DNA of 64,000 nucleotides from Toxonevra muliebris (lineage: Eukaryota > Arthropoda > Insecta > Diptera > Pallopteridae), in assembly GCA_963691655.1 (NCBI GenBank), contig CAVNUY010000015.1, positions 1 to 64,000 of the forward strand. The letters are read 5' to 3'. A program made the position numbers and the translations under genes. The notes beneath the pieces were generated by a model, which was not told where the DNA came from, made no database searches, and saw only the letters and a program-made list of their open reading frames with translations. Positions 23,900 through 33,931 of this stretch are shown piece after piece; position 1 is the stretch's first letter, and each line of letters starts with the position of its first letter.

Positions 23900-24630
23900 G
23901 TAAATGTGCCGTCCCTTGTCAAGCGACTATTTTCAGATAGCTTAAGCAGATATTTATCTGTGGAGGACTACTCTCGCAGCTTGGAATTTTCGACCGACGA
24001 TTCAAATGCGGACCTCGTGAAGGCTAAAATTGAAGAAGATCCAAGATTGACTCAAGAAATTATTGGTTATGAACTGGATTGGAATGTCATGGGTTTGTTA
24101 CCATTATTACAAAATCAGCAGCAATACCGCAAGAAATTTGCTTGATAGATTCCAAGGATTTCGGATGACGGCTAAAAAAAAACACGTACCCAATATTTCA
24201 TTAAAAAATTCAAAAAACAAAAATTCTACAACCTTTAATAAAATCGAAACTGGTGATGAATCTTGATTAAATAACCCATCCAGAGGCCACCAACATATTT
24301 GTACGGGTAGAATCTGACAAGATTTAAATGTTTTCGTTCTATATTTAAACAAAAACAGACTGGTGTCTTATATGGTTATTATCGCTAGATGAATAATGCA
24401 AATCGAAAAACTTCATTTGTACAATTTTTTAATTGGTTTTGAATGATATAAATACGTACCAGAAACCAAACAGCAGTCATAGTATGGAGCCCAAAAATCG
24501 GAAATCAATCGGAAAGGATATTAAACCAACAGATTTTGCTGTTAAATTCCATCCAAAAGTGAACTCTTTTATATTAACAGACAATGTGCTGTTGCTTTGA
24601 AAAACAAAACTACAAAATAATGACTGCCGA
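23900..24630 (+). pseudogene. Mariner transposase remnant
   Basis: The plus strand shows a mariner DNA-binding segment: LSVEDYSRSLEF, then ADLVKAKIEEDPRLTQEIIG (helix-turn-helix region, 23950-24070). A second frame carries KKHVPNISLKN and KIETGDES, the first catalytic block (about 24175-24265). Further on, a VIVWSPK-type block (about 24478) is suggested. Frameshifts and stops are frequent. It is older and more decayed than the 15364-16045 copy and appears to be a different lineage. Confidence 0.7.
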
Positions 24631-24637
24631 AATTCTT

Positions 24638-24712
24638 CGCGCTATAGCCTAGTTGTCTAGTGCGCAAGCAAGCACGCAGCCACTTGTGGCTTATGTTCAA
24701 ATCCCACAAATT
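24638..24712 (+). repeat. tRNA-like SINE head
   Basis: Possible pol III boxes with tRNA-like spacing: A box TAGCCTAGTTG (24645-24655) and B box GTTCAAATCCC (24695-24705). A T/A-rich tail follows. It does not fold into a convincing tRNA by eye, so a tRNA-derived SINE or tRNA pseudogene is more likely than a working tRNA. Confidence 0.5.
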
Positions 24713-25949
24713 TCTTTTTACATTTTTTTAAAAAATAAATTTCAAAATAAAAAAATTTTTTTTTGCCGAACAACGCGCTTGAATTTTGTTTGTTTTACTC
24801 TTTTAATGTTTCGAGCACTAATTAGTGTTTTTTAACTCTTTGAGGCACACGAATTTAAAGGAAATAAAAACTTCAGTTGCACGGAATTTTTTTTTGGTTT
24901 ATAGCGTTGACAATTGAAATACTCAATCATTATTTCTAAAAATAGACCGTGTAAAATTTTGAAATTGTGTTAGTGAAAGCCAAAAATTTTGTTACAGTAT
25001 TGAAGTTTCCATTAGCCCTGTCTGACAGGATTATAAACTAAATATTCAATAGATAATTTTAACAGAAGAGATGTTACGAAAATTGTCAATACAAAATAAA
25101 AAACTGTAGAACCAAACAAATTGCGTTCAAGACGACAGATTTTCTTAACAACAGCGATGAACTGTTAAAATTAGAGAAAAAAGTCAGCAACAAAAGTAAT
25201 GATTCCAATTTACTACACCATGGCAAAAACCATAGCTTCTTCTAGTATGTATATAATATATTATAGCTACCTATATGTATATATTAAATCCCCTGGAAAG
25301 TGATCAGACAGTAACTGCTAAGCGGGATACACAAAATTTCTTTATGTAGATTTTAAAAGAAATTCCGCTTGAAATGCCATATACTATCGCATTATTGAGT
25401 CGATATCATCTTCCGAAGGAGAAGCATGACTGAAGTTGTCAATAACAAATATTATTTTGGCATTTGGAAGATGAATATTTCAAGAAAAATCAAACAGTAC
25501 AAGGAAACTTGAATTTTATTAAGGTGACAGTGAAAAATAGTTTTTTTTTTACATACTTCAAAAGGATATTTTCATATCTAAAATCTTTTATAATTTACAA
25601 CCTGTTGTTGGGAACCGTTCGCCGGCTGGATTTTTTGTAACATTGAACTTTAAATGTGTTTTTTCTGGAAATAACATTCTTAAACGCGCGGGGTGTTTTA
25701 TTGTTTTAATGGATGAACCAATTCATATGAATTGAAAGGAAATTCGGTTTTCGGGACTGTTAGGAAGCGATTTTTGTGCAAAAATTGATTTAGAAATATT
25801 TTTTTGTCCGTTAAAGCAAAACCAATAGGGCAAAAAAAAAAATTGTTTTTTTTTTTTCAAAAAGTTGCCATTTTGTTATCTATAGGGTTTTCGGATAACG
25901 AAAAACGATAAGGCCTCCCAAATTTAGTTTAGCTTAATAATTTTTGACC
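24713..25949. other. Intronic stretch, no gene seen
   Basis: AT-rich with long A and T runs (for example 25828-25860). No open frame with a recognised domain. Confidence 0.4.
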
Positions 25950-26285
25950 AATTTTCGTTTCAGAAAAAAAATAACTTGTAAAACATTTTTAAAAAACACA
26001 AATACAAAAATGTGATGTGAATATAGACTGATAGAATTTTCCTGAGCGTAAAAACCAAACAAACAAGCAGTAAGAATAAAAACAAATTATGATTTCAACC
26101 AACGTACACATATATTAGGTATTTGAATATTCAAAATTCCCTTATCATAATTTGATCGTCTGTGGCTCAGTGGTTGAGTCGTAGCTTTTTCAACCAAAAT
26201 TTGTCGCCTGTTCAAACCCCGGCGCTGAATTTTTTTTTTTTTTTTGTTATTTGTTTGAAAATTTAAATTTTTCATTTTATTTCAA
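25950..26285 (+). repeat. Left arm of a 2-kb inverted duplication
   Basis: This segment recurs inverted at 27600-27960. Shared parts include ACACAAATACAAAAATGTGA, AATATAGACTGATAGAATTT, CAACGTACACATATATTAG and the tRNA-like unit at 26158-26228. The space between the arms holds the hAT-like element at 26670-27574. Confidence 0.75.
26158..26228 (+). repeat. tRNA-like unit in left arm
   Basis: A box TGGCTCAGTGG (26163-26173) fits the pol III consensus exactly. The B box is GTTCAAACCCC (26210-26220), followed by an oligo-T run, a pol III terminator. An inverted copy lies at 27680-27756. tRNA-derived SINE head most likely; a functional tRNA is not excluded but no clean cloverleaf was seen. Confidence 0.6.
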
Positions 26286-26669
26286 ATTGCTGGAGTATTA
26301 TATTTTTTGCGGTGTTGTCGAGTTTCATTCTTTTTCTTCTACTATAAAATCAAAATTGAATTTGCATTTTGGTAGCCAAAATTACGATTGTTGAATAAAA
26401 AATGGTTTTTGTTTCTTTCATTTCGTTGTTGTTATTTAGTTTATTATGTGACATTTGTACACACAAATTCAAATTATGCCCTTATTATAGGTAATATGAT
26501 GCTATAATCGTTCTGTACGCATTGTTTTTCTTTTAGCGATTGAAAAATTTCATTTGTTTGTTATTTGCTTGTGTTTCCTTTAGTTCACAAGAAGTTTCAC
26601 TTCTGCCTTGTGTTCGTTAATACATAATTTAGTTTTTTTTTCACTTTTCATATTCATGATACTAAACAT
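26286..26669. other. Spacer inside inverted duplication
   Basis: No gene. It contains a single end of repeat family A (AGTTTCACTTCTGCCTTGTG at about 26594). Confidence 0.45.
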
Positions 26670-27574
26670 TAGTGATGCACTGATTACGATTATCATTAAT
26701 GGGAACCGCAGGTTAATATCCATTTTGCTGTTAATCGTAATCGGCGATTATTACTATAATCGTACAATGCAATTATTGAGAAAATTTTTATTTTATTGAG
26801 CGCACTCGTTTGTATTGCTACAAAGATATAGGCTTTCTTTTGACGCAAAAAAACTAATTTCGATTTAAAAAAAGATCAAATTTTGGATTTTGTTAATTTT
26901 ATTTTTTTCAAAAGATTAAACAAAAGTCTATCGAAACGCGTTCAAAAAATTTTTCTAAATATAATAGGTGATTCGTGATAGGGGTTGTATGACCAAAATT
27001 TAAAAATACCCCCTCTAAGTCGTCGAGCTTTTAACTGATTTCGTTTGGAGTGGTAACTACTACTCTTTGTGTAGGTTTGATCACTTTCAAATATTTTTAA
27101 TTTGCTCCAGCAATAGAGCATTCAGAAAGGATATTTTCTACCAAAGCACTTATAAAAACTTGTATAAGAAATAGAAATGCTTCTTGTACATTTTTTTTTA
27201 AATTAAGTTAAACCAATTTTTCATTAGAGATAAATATACATTTAAATGTTAAAAAAATTGCTACTAATTTTTCTTTTCTTCTCATAAGGAAGGTAAAAAA
27301 TGTCGAATATTGGATTTATAGTGTACACTCCGTCTTATAATTTAACTCAAGAAAAATTGTAATTCGCCCTAAAAACGAATATGTAATTTTCTTTTCTACT
27401 TTTTCTTTTCAATTACACAAATGCAATCAAATAAATTTTGAATAGAGTATTTTTGAATAAAATATAGCAAATACAATCTGAAAATATTGCTTCTTAATTT
27501 AAATACAATAATCGTAATCGTAACCGGTGGTTATTAAAAATTATAATCATATAAGTCGTATCAGTGCATCACTA
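26670..27574. mobile_element. hAT-like non-autonomous element
   Basis: The ends are inverted: TAGTGATGCACTGATTACG at the left and TAGTGATGCACTGATACG on the minus strand at the right, with ATCGTAATC-type subrepeats inside both ends. The 8-bp flanks ctaaacat and ctatcatt agree at only half their positions, so the target duplication is not established. No transposase visible. Confidence 0.6.
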
Positions 27575-27599
27575 CTATCATTACTTGCACTCAAATAAT

Positions 27600-27960
27600 T
27601 GGAAATAATACAACACATAAAAATAAAATGAAAAATTGAAATATCCCAACAAACAATAATAAAAAATAAAAAAATTCAACAGCCAGGGTTTGAACCGGCG
27701 ACCAGCAAAACTTTGATTGCAAAAGCTATGACTCAACCACTGAGCCACAGACGACTGTATTATCTGAGGGAAATTTTGAATATTCAAATATCTAATATAT
27801 GTGTACGTTGGTGGAAATCATATTTTGCTTTTTATTTCTTACTGATTGTTTGTTTGGTTTTTACCCTCAGGAAAATTCTATCAGTCTATATTCACATCAC
27901 ATTTTTGTATTTGTGTTTTTTAAAAATGTTTTGCAGGTTATTTTTTTCTTCTAAGGCTGT
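27600..27960 (-). repeat. Right arm of a 2-kb inverted duplication
   Basis: Inverted counterpart of 25950-26285, diverged by scattered substitutions and small indels. It contains the minus-strand tRNA-like unit 27680-27756. Confidence 0.75.
27680..27756 (-). repeat. tRNA-like unit in right arm
   Basis: On the minus strand: A box TGGCTCAGTGG (27738-27748) and B box GGTTCAAACCC (27686-27696). Same unit as 26158-26228 in the other orientation. Confidence 0.6.
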
Positions 27961-28479
27961 CATTTTTTAGTTGTATATTTAAATAATATTTAATTATGAA
28001 AAAACCAGCTTGAAGTCTTTTATACTTGTAACAAAAATAATTTGTACCTTAAAGGTTTTAAAAAACTATAAAAAATAAAAGATTCTCACAACTCATGATT
28101 TGACCGGTCAAAAAAATAGCAGTGCTTAGTATAAAAATAGGGATAGGAATAATACTTTGGAAATAACTTTCACGCTTTAACTAAGTAAACGACGGTGGAG
28201 CACATAGTCAACTAATCCTCCGTATCTCCCTACAGGAGTCGCTGGCCATTATATTATCACTGGAGATCACAGATCCTCCAAAATTGTTGATATTATCTCG
28301 AAAACCACTTTTCAATATCATTCGATATTTTTTTAAAAAAATTCTGGTATGTGGATCATGCAGGAAACTTTGAACATGGATTTTTTTACAAAAGAGCAAA
28401 TTTTTACGGGCTTACTTTCACTTTAAGAATCGTTATCCTGGTCCTGGTGGAAGTCAAATACCACTCAGTATCTAATAAC
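27961..28479. other. Intronic stretch, no gene seen
   Basis: No recognised coding or repeat signal. Confidence 0.4.
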
Positions 28480-28830
28480 ATGACTGCAATCCATGACACT
28501 TACGTACTTTTCTGATATACATGACCATCGGAGGCCAACCTGTTGACTAAGTGGACAAATTCTGCTATATAGGTAGCATGATGACCATAGACTTTGCAGC
28601 AAGAGAAGATGTCAACAACAGAATCAACAAAGCCAGAGCTGTGTATGGAAGATTACAGCTAATAAGGCGAAGTTCGCAAATTTCTAGAGGAACAAAAATC
28701 CAAATACTCAACGCATGTGTAAAGTCAACCAACCATCTAAGTCAATATGAGCAATATATTGCACCACTGGAAACAATACATTTTATGTATGAAGTGAAAA
28801 TCTGTAAACATACAGAAAAAACGGTTTAAA
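28480..28830 (+). pseudogene. LINE reverse transcriptase thumb remnant
   Basis: One frame reads DKFCYIGSMMTID, AREDVNNRINKARAVYGRLQ, then RRSSQISRGTKIQILNACVKS (28551-28730). This is the segment after the RT active site in CR1/RTE-like elements (usually KF.YLGS...INKAR.AF..L...W.S..I...TK...). The upstream active site and downstream parts are missing. Clade not determined. Confidence 0.65.
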
Positions 28831-28949
28831 TAACGTTGTGCTAAATTTTATTTTTTTTTTTTGTTAAATTTGTTTCATATACAAAATACATTTACAAAAA
28901 ATTTTAATTAATGTTTAGGATAAGAGTATGCAAAACATAATTTCAGCGT

Positions 28950-29060
28950 AATCACCGCCGTTAGGAATCGCCTTTAAACTGTAGGTCTAACTATGTGATA
29001 TCACAATGGGCCGTTTAGGTCTTAGTGTGTCTCTCGACAACCACTTCAACCTAACCTACC
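28950..29060 (+). repeat. Partial SINE copy
   Basis: Matches the 3' part of the 12091-12358 SINE: AACTGTAGGTCTAACTATGT, then ATCACAATGGGCCGTTTAGG and AGTGTGTCTCTCGACAACCA, ending in AACCTAACCT. The B-box head is absent, so it is 5' truncated. Confidence 0.75.
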
Positions 29061-29090
29061 TCACAAAAATTGTGTTGTATGTATCAGTAT

Positions 29091-29697
29091 CATCGATGCT
29101 AACTTGTGGGGAATTCCCCAATTTCCTGGAATTTTACTTGGTGCGGGGAATCGGAGAATGAGCTTTTTTTTGCGGGGAATTTGAAGTCGTTCAGCTTTTA
29201 GTAATTAAAGTCTGAAGAATATTTTTTGTCAAATTTTATGTAATGTAAAACGTTTAACTTATGAAATATTTCATATTTTGGGTCTTAAAATCTTCATATT
29301 TTCTTAAGCAGGCCCTACAATTTATTGGTTTGGAGAAATCGATTTGATATGTTAAAAACCGATAGTCAAAACTTTGAACCCGTTTTTCTCAAACAAAGTC
29401 TTTGCCACTTTTTATTTGAGTCAAAAGAAATTCAATGTCTTCTTCTTTGAGAACTTTGATGTTCAAACGTGGGCTGAAGCTTACATGTTAAGAATTCCGG
29501 AGTCAGAAAGTACGTTTCTATTAATCTACCAGTCCCATAACAATTTTTTAAGGTTTGGACCGAGAAAGTTCAGCGTCGCCTTAAAATAACACTCACTGAG
29601 GTCAATTGCGTTTTTGTAAAATGCGGGGAATTCGATCGAAAATCAGGGAATTTCTCGAGGTTATCGGCAAGAGAGAAAAAATGAGTTGGCATCCCTG
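29091..29697. mobile_element. Non-autonomous hAT element with perfect 8-bp target duplication
   Basis: Flanked on both sides by atcagtat (29083-29090 and 29698-29705). The right end on the minus strand is CAGGGATGCCAACTC, a typical hAT terminus, and the left end is the diverged CATCGATGCTAACTT. GGGGAATT-rich subterminal repeats occur at both ends. The 607 bp carry no transposase. Confidence 0.88.
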
Positions 29698-29705
29698 ATC
29701 AGTAT

Positions 29706-30354
29706 ATATAATTACATATATTTTTGCGAAAGACCAGAAAACAGTTTTCCAAAATCTCGACCTAAATTTTTTAGGGAACCAAAAGTTACGTCTCTGTTCT
29801 TTTAGTTAATATGTATAGCAAATTTTGAAAAAAAAAATACTCAGTATATTAAAGTTTAAAAATGTTTTTCGCCCCAACAAACGTTTAAAAATGTGTGTTA
29901 GGGCCTTATTAAATTACGGTAGTGATATACTTTCATATGTGTGGCGTTTCGCAGCCAAAAACGTAGCTCAAAAAAAATAGCGGACTTTCGTGTCATATTT
30001 TTGAAATTGTCACAATTAATCACAACACAGTTGTAGGAATCTTGAGTTGGACACTGGGGCCGCTCCATATAAGTGAGTGCTCAAATTCTGAAATCAGTTT
30101 TTCCCATCAAACTTATTTGAGCTATTTTGAAGTAAATTTTAGATGAGTTGATTGGTGACTATGATTTAACACATTGGTGATCAAAGTATCTTAAATATAA
30201 CACATATTTGCACCAAACTCGTTTGAATATATTTTAGATAATTTATTTTAGATTGATTTAGATTATTTAACCCATCGGTGAACTTTATGCCACATGCAAA
30301 TTTCATTAATACAAACTAAAAATTAGAAATGAAATAAGAAATAAATAGGTTTAA
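29706..30354. other. Intronic stretch, no gene seen
   Basis: AT-rich. It holds a single MITE end at 29889-29907 related to 16973-17146. No coding signal recognised. Confidence 0.4.
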
Positions 30355-30551
30355 AGTTTTTGGTGGGCTGGACTAAACCAAAGCACTCAGTCTTAAAGAG
30401 AGTACTACACCCGAGATAGAGCCAGTAGAAAAACAGGAAAGATATGTGAGGGGATAAATGGGAAGAGAAAAAGTCTAAGGTCTCTCAACCTTGAACTTCT
30501 TTGTTTCACTAATGAACCTTAGAAGCTCAGGAAGAGGAAGAGTATGGATAT
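30355..30551 (-). mobile_element. 3' end of a LOA-clade LINE, interrupted by an LTR element
   Basis: On the minus strand this matches the last codons and 3' UTR of the element at 206-2960 (its 2620-2822): CTCTTCCTCTTCCTGAGCTTC, the FCETKKFKVE-like end of ORF2, and the AAGTCCAGCCCACC block. The match breaks at 30551/30552 exactly where the LTR terminus begins, so the LTR element inserted into this LINE copy. Confidence 0.78.
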
Positions 30552-30784
30552 TGTAACGAAACTTTCTCTCTTTGGCCGGGGTAGAACTCAGCGGGCTCCA
30601 GATGTTCCTTTTGTTACAAAATTTGTCGGTTGCAGGGGAATCCTAACTTTATTTATTGAGACACATTCTTTTTAATTCTACGTTTCTTTTAATTCACTTT
30701 TAATTTAAATTTACAATGTTATTCAATATGCACAAAAGGGTTTAGTCTTACTGCCTCCGGTATTGAACTGGATTAGTCTTCAGG

Positions 30785-31262
30785 ATGAGCATACGGAGCG
30801 TGCAGAGTGTTGTTCACGAATGATGAAATGCGCCTGGTAAGGCGAGAATACGGAGCGTGCAGAGCGTTGTTCACAAATGATGAAAGGCGCCTGGTAGGGC
30901 GAGAATACGGAGCGTGCAGAGCGTTGTTCACAAATGATGAAATGCGCCTGGTAGGGCGAGAATACGGAACGTGCAGAGCGTTGTTCGCAAATGATGAAAT
31001 GCGCCTGGTAGGGCGAGAAAACGGAGCGTGCAGAGCGTTGTTCACAAATGATGAAATGCGCCTGGTAGGGCGAGAATACGGAGAGTGCAGAGCGTTGCTC
31101 ACAAATGATGAAACACGCCTAGTAAGACGAGCATACGGAGCGTGCAAAACGTTGTTCACAAATGATGAAATGCCCTTGATAAGGCGAGCATACGGAGCGT
31201 GCAGAATGTTGTTCACAAATGATGAAATGCTCCTGGTAGGGCGAGAATGCAGAGCGTACAGA
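30785..31262. repeat. 57-bp minisatellite, about 8.4 copies
   Basis: The unit contains TACGGAGCGTGCAGAGCGTT and CACAAATGATGAAATGCGCC. The period is 57 bp, a multiple of three, so both strands stay open (plus 30807-31478; minus 30773-31312). Units differ by a few substitutions. The long frames are a by-product of the period, with no evidence of a protein. Confidence 0.9.
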
Positions 31263-31274
31263 GTTTTAAGGTCA

Positions 31275-31612
31275 CGGTTGCGAAAGGGCGTTGTCCAGAT
31301 GAACCGATGCAAGGCATCTCTACTCGTTCCGTCGTGTGCTCACCAGTCAGGTAGCGTCAAGTGGCGAGTGGCTGGGTACACCGCTCTGACGCGTCACTTG
31401 TCGTTTCCGCCTGATGCCCACTTTCAGTTCTTTAGCGTTTGTTGGATCACGGGTGTGAAAGGGGCGACGGTCGGATGAACCGATCCAAGACGTCCCTATT
31501 CGTTCCGTTATGTGCTCACCAGTCAGGTAGCGTCAAGTGGCGAGTGGCTGGGTACACCACTCCGACGCGTCACTTGTCGCTTCCGCCTGATGCCCACCTT
31601 CGGTCCTATTGC
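31275..31612. repeat. Two-copy direct repeat, period about 176 bp
   Basis: The GATGAACCGAT anchor is at 31298 and 31474, each followed by GTGCTCACCAGTCAGGTAGC and GTCAAGTGGCGAGTGGCTGG. The copies are about 90% alike by eye. They lie in the same LTR as the minisatellite. Confidence 0.85.
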
Positions 31613-31705
31613 AAAAAGAAAAACATAACTACCTCGTAAGCTACTTGCCTGTACTTATTCCGGTGCTTGCTCTCTGCCGCTGCTCTGCTGGGATGATGCT
31701 GGCTC

Positions 31706-31813
31706 TTTATTTATGCGCTGCTGGTTGTTCTGTGACAACCGTCTTCCACTACTGCTTGCTGGACACTAAACTAAAACTCAACTAAACTCGGTATTGTGCG
31801 TGTGCCTTTTATA
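31706..31813 (-). promoter_or_regulatory. LTR core promoter and polyadenylation signal
   Basis: TATAAAAGG on the minus strand at 31805-31813 and AATAAA at 31706-31711, about 100 nt downstream. This is the normal order in an LTR. The start site between them is inferred. Confidence 0.5.
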
Positions 31814-32196
31814 GTTGTCATGCTTCCTCTTCCTTGTTTTGTTTTTGATTTCCAGTCGCTACTGCAATTGCTGTGTTGGCACGCTCTCATTGGCTAGTTT
31901 GATCGTATGACAATATTCGAATTTTTATCGCAGCAGGCTGTCTACATCATACGATCGTCCCGTTATTTGTGTGTGCGCTGCTGGCAGCATGAATTGTAGT
32001 TGTTGTTGTTTTCTTTTGCCTACGTGACTTTTTTGTTTGTTTTTTTCCTTTTCTTTTATGCTGGTGCACAGTAGCGGTGTCGATGTACAGAGGCGGTGTT
32101 GCTGCATAGTGGTGGTGTTAATGTACCGTGGCGGTGTTGATGCTACTGACGTATGTTGTGCGACCATAATTTGGGTCCCAAATTTGTGTCGTCACA

Positions 32197-32209
32197 CCCC
32201 CCCTTTACT
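32197..32209 (-). other. Polypurine tract
   Basis: AGTAAAGGGGGGG on the minus strand, immediately before the LTR start TGTGAC. This is where plus-strand DNA synthesis starts in LTR elements. Confidence 0.65.
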
Positions 32210-32279
32210 TCGGTGGGGAGACAAATGGCTTTCGTAATATGGATAAACTGGGTGTCCCTTGTGGCAATGTGCGTCCTTG

Positions 32280-33115
32280 GAAACGCGCTTGTTGAGTATA
32301 CCCCGCGGTGCGAAGTAGCGAGCGTATATGATAACATGCGCGGAACCCTTTAGCAATGTGATGCGTGGAACCGTATGTGAATCAACATAAGTCGGTATGA
32401 TGCGTGGAATCGTATGGAAAACCTCTTGAGGCCATGCGCGTGCTTGGAACCGTGTGCTTTTGAATATACCTCGCGGTGCAATGGACTGAGCGTATATGAA
32501 AACGTGCGCGGAACCCTGTGGCAGTGTGGTGTGTGGAATCGTATGGCAATGCGGTGCGTGGAACTTTGTGTGGATCCCCTTGTGGTATTGTACGCCAACG
32601 GTTGTGCGTGTTAAATATACCTCGCGGTGCAAAGTAGCGAGTGTATATGAAAACATGCGCCGAACCCGGTGGCAGTGTGGTGCGTGAAATCGTATGGCAA
32701 TGTGATGCGTGCAACTATGTGTGGATCCTCTTGTGGCATTGTACGCCAACGGTTGTGCGTGTTGAATATACCCCGCGGTGCAAAGTAGCGAGCGTATATG
32801 ACATGCATGAAACCCTGTGGAAATGTGGTGCGTGGAACTGTATGTATATCTCTTTGTGTCAATGTACGTGCGTGAACCCGTGCGTTATATATACCTCGCG
32901 GTGCATAGTAGCGGGCGTATATGACAACGAACGTAGTAGCGAGAGTATTTGACATGAGTGGCACCTGTGGCGATGACCGTGAGTGGACTCGTAGGTGGAG
33001 CTTATTGTGGCATTGTACGTGCTTGAATATACCTAGCGGTGGATAGTAGCGAGCATATATGACAGTATGCGTGGAATCCTATGGCAGCGTAGTGCGTGGA
33101 ACCGTGCGTGCGAAA
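32280..33115. repeat. Imperfect tandem array, about 120-165 bp units, six copies
   Basis: The anchor TATACC(C/T)CGCGGTGC(A/G)AAGTAG recurs near 32300, 32467, 32618, 32770, 32892 and 33029, each followed by GAGCGTATATGA and a GCGTGGAACC-type subrepeat. Spacing varies. It lies on the internal side of the LTR, so it may belong to that element's 3' region. No gene is called; overlapping frames on both strands reflect the repetition. Confidence 0.8.
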
Positions 33116-33640
33116 TTTTTTTTTGACTACTGTGTTTTATTCGCTTTCCACTTTTCTATTGTCACTATGTCTGTTGTGATTTTCATTTCTCTATTATCAC
33201 TGTTTATTTTGTTGATAACCTACGGGTATTTTTGATTATCACGCTTTAAAAATTTTGCTTGTATGGTGGGTGGGCGTGGTTTCCAACCGATGTTACCGAT
33301 TTTACAAAGGAAACATCTCGGGATGCTAAGAATTCGATTTTGTGTAAAAAATATTTTTGGCCAGCCTTCGCTGTCAAATACCCCATAGTACAACGTGCAT
33401 AATAAGTTCTATGAAAGAAGAGCGCAAGCAACTAACAAAGTAAAAAATTTAATTGAGTCACTGTAAAATTTAGTTTAGCTAAAAGCGGAGGGCAATGTAT
33501 TTTTCCACTAATAATATCGTGATTAAAAATTGCATAAGAGATAGTACGCCGCTGAAGTAAAGAGTTCAGGCATAAGCGGGTCATCACACCAGGACACCTT
33601 TCGTAAAGCAAAAACTAGTAAGCTTGCGTTGAATCCCTAT
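33116..33640. other. Intronic stretch, no gene seen
   Basis: No recognised gene between the tandem array and the copia LTR. It contains GGTGGGTGGGCGTGG at about 33266, a word similar to 14443. Confidence 0.4.
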
Positions 33641-33794
33641 TGAAGGTCAACTACAATCAATTTCAACTTGTTAAATATTTTATATATATTGTTCAGTTTT
33701 CATTTTATTGTAGTACTTTTGATTTGTTGAAAATATTTTATTCACTCAGAAATTATACTTCTAATAGGCAACAACTGGTTTGGATCTATATTCA
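33641..33794 (+). repeat. 5' LTR of copia-type element
   Basis: 154 bp, TG...CA ended (TGAAGGTCAAC to TCTATATTCA). Paired with 42195-42353, roughly 85-90% identical by eye. Shared core ATTTTATATATATTGTTCA and TGTAGTACTTTTGATTTGTT. Target duplications are not evident (cctat versus gaaac). Confidence 0.88.
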
Positions 33795-33796
33795 AT

Positions 33797-33816
33797 AGGT
33801 TATGGGCTCAGACCTA
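33797..33816 (+). other. Copia primer-binding site
   Basis: GGTTATGGGCTCAGACC directly after the 5' LTR resembles the site used by Drosophila copia, which pairs with an internal part of initiator tRNA-Met. Supports a copia-group element. Confidence 0.7.
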
Positions 33817-33931
33817 AACCGTTTGCCATCTGAATTAAATTGTAGAATTTTTTTTTTATAAAACCTTTTGTATCTAAGTTTTTCGGAATAAGTAATTGAA
33901 AATTGCGTAAGGATCGGGAAAATTTGTTTTC

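Larger units (their letters stand above)
30552..32196 (-). mobile_element. Long terminal repeat of a retrotransposon, about 1.65 kb
   Basis: On the minus strand it begins TGTGACGACAC just after a polypurine tract and ends GTTACA, giving TGT..ACA inverted termini. It contains a TATA box (TATAAAAGG, 31805-31813) and a downstream AATAAA (31706-31711). The long part after these signals carries a 57-bp minisatellite and a 176-bp duplication. I do not find a second LTR in the window, and what remains internally is repeats (32280-33115), so the element type is not determined. Confidence 0.7.

Noticed and set aside
26158..26228. Working tRNA gene
   Set aside because: A and B boxes fit, but no clean acceptor stem or anticodon arm was seen and an inverted copy shares far more flanking sequence than tRNA genes would.
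30807..31478. 223-codon open frame with a 19-residue repeat
   Set aside because: It follows from the 57-bp period without stops; the opposite strand is open as well. No start context, domain or codon bias.
32192..32964. Several overlapping frames of 60-185 codons on both strands
   Set aside because: They lie in the tandem array and arise from repeated stop-free units.
31275..33115. CRISPR array
   Set aside because: Repeats have no constant short repeat plus unique spacer pattern, and this is a eukaryotic genome.
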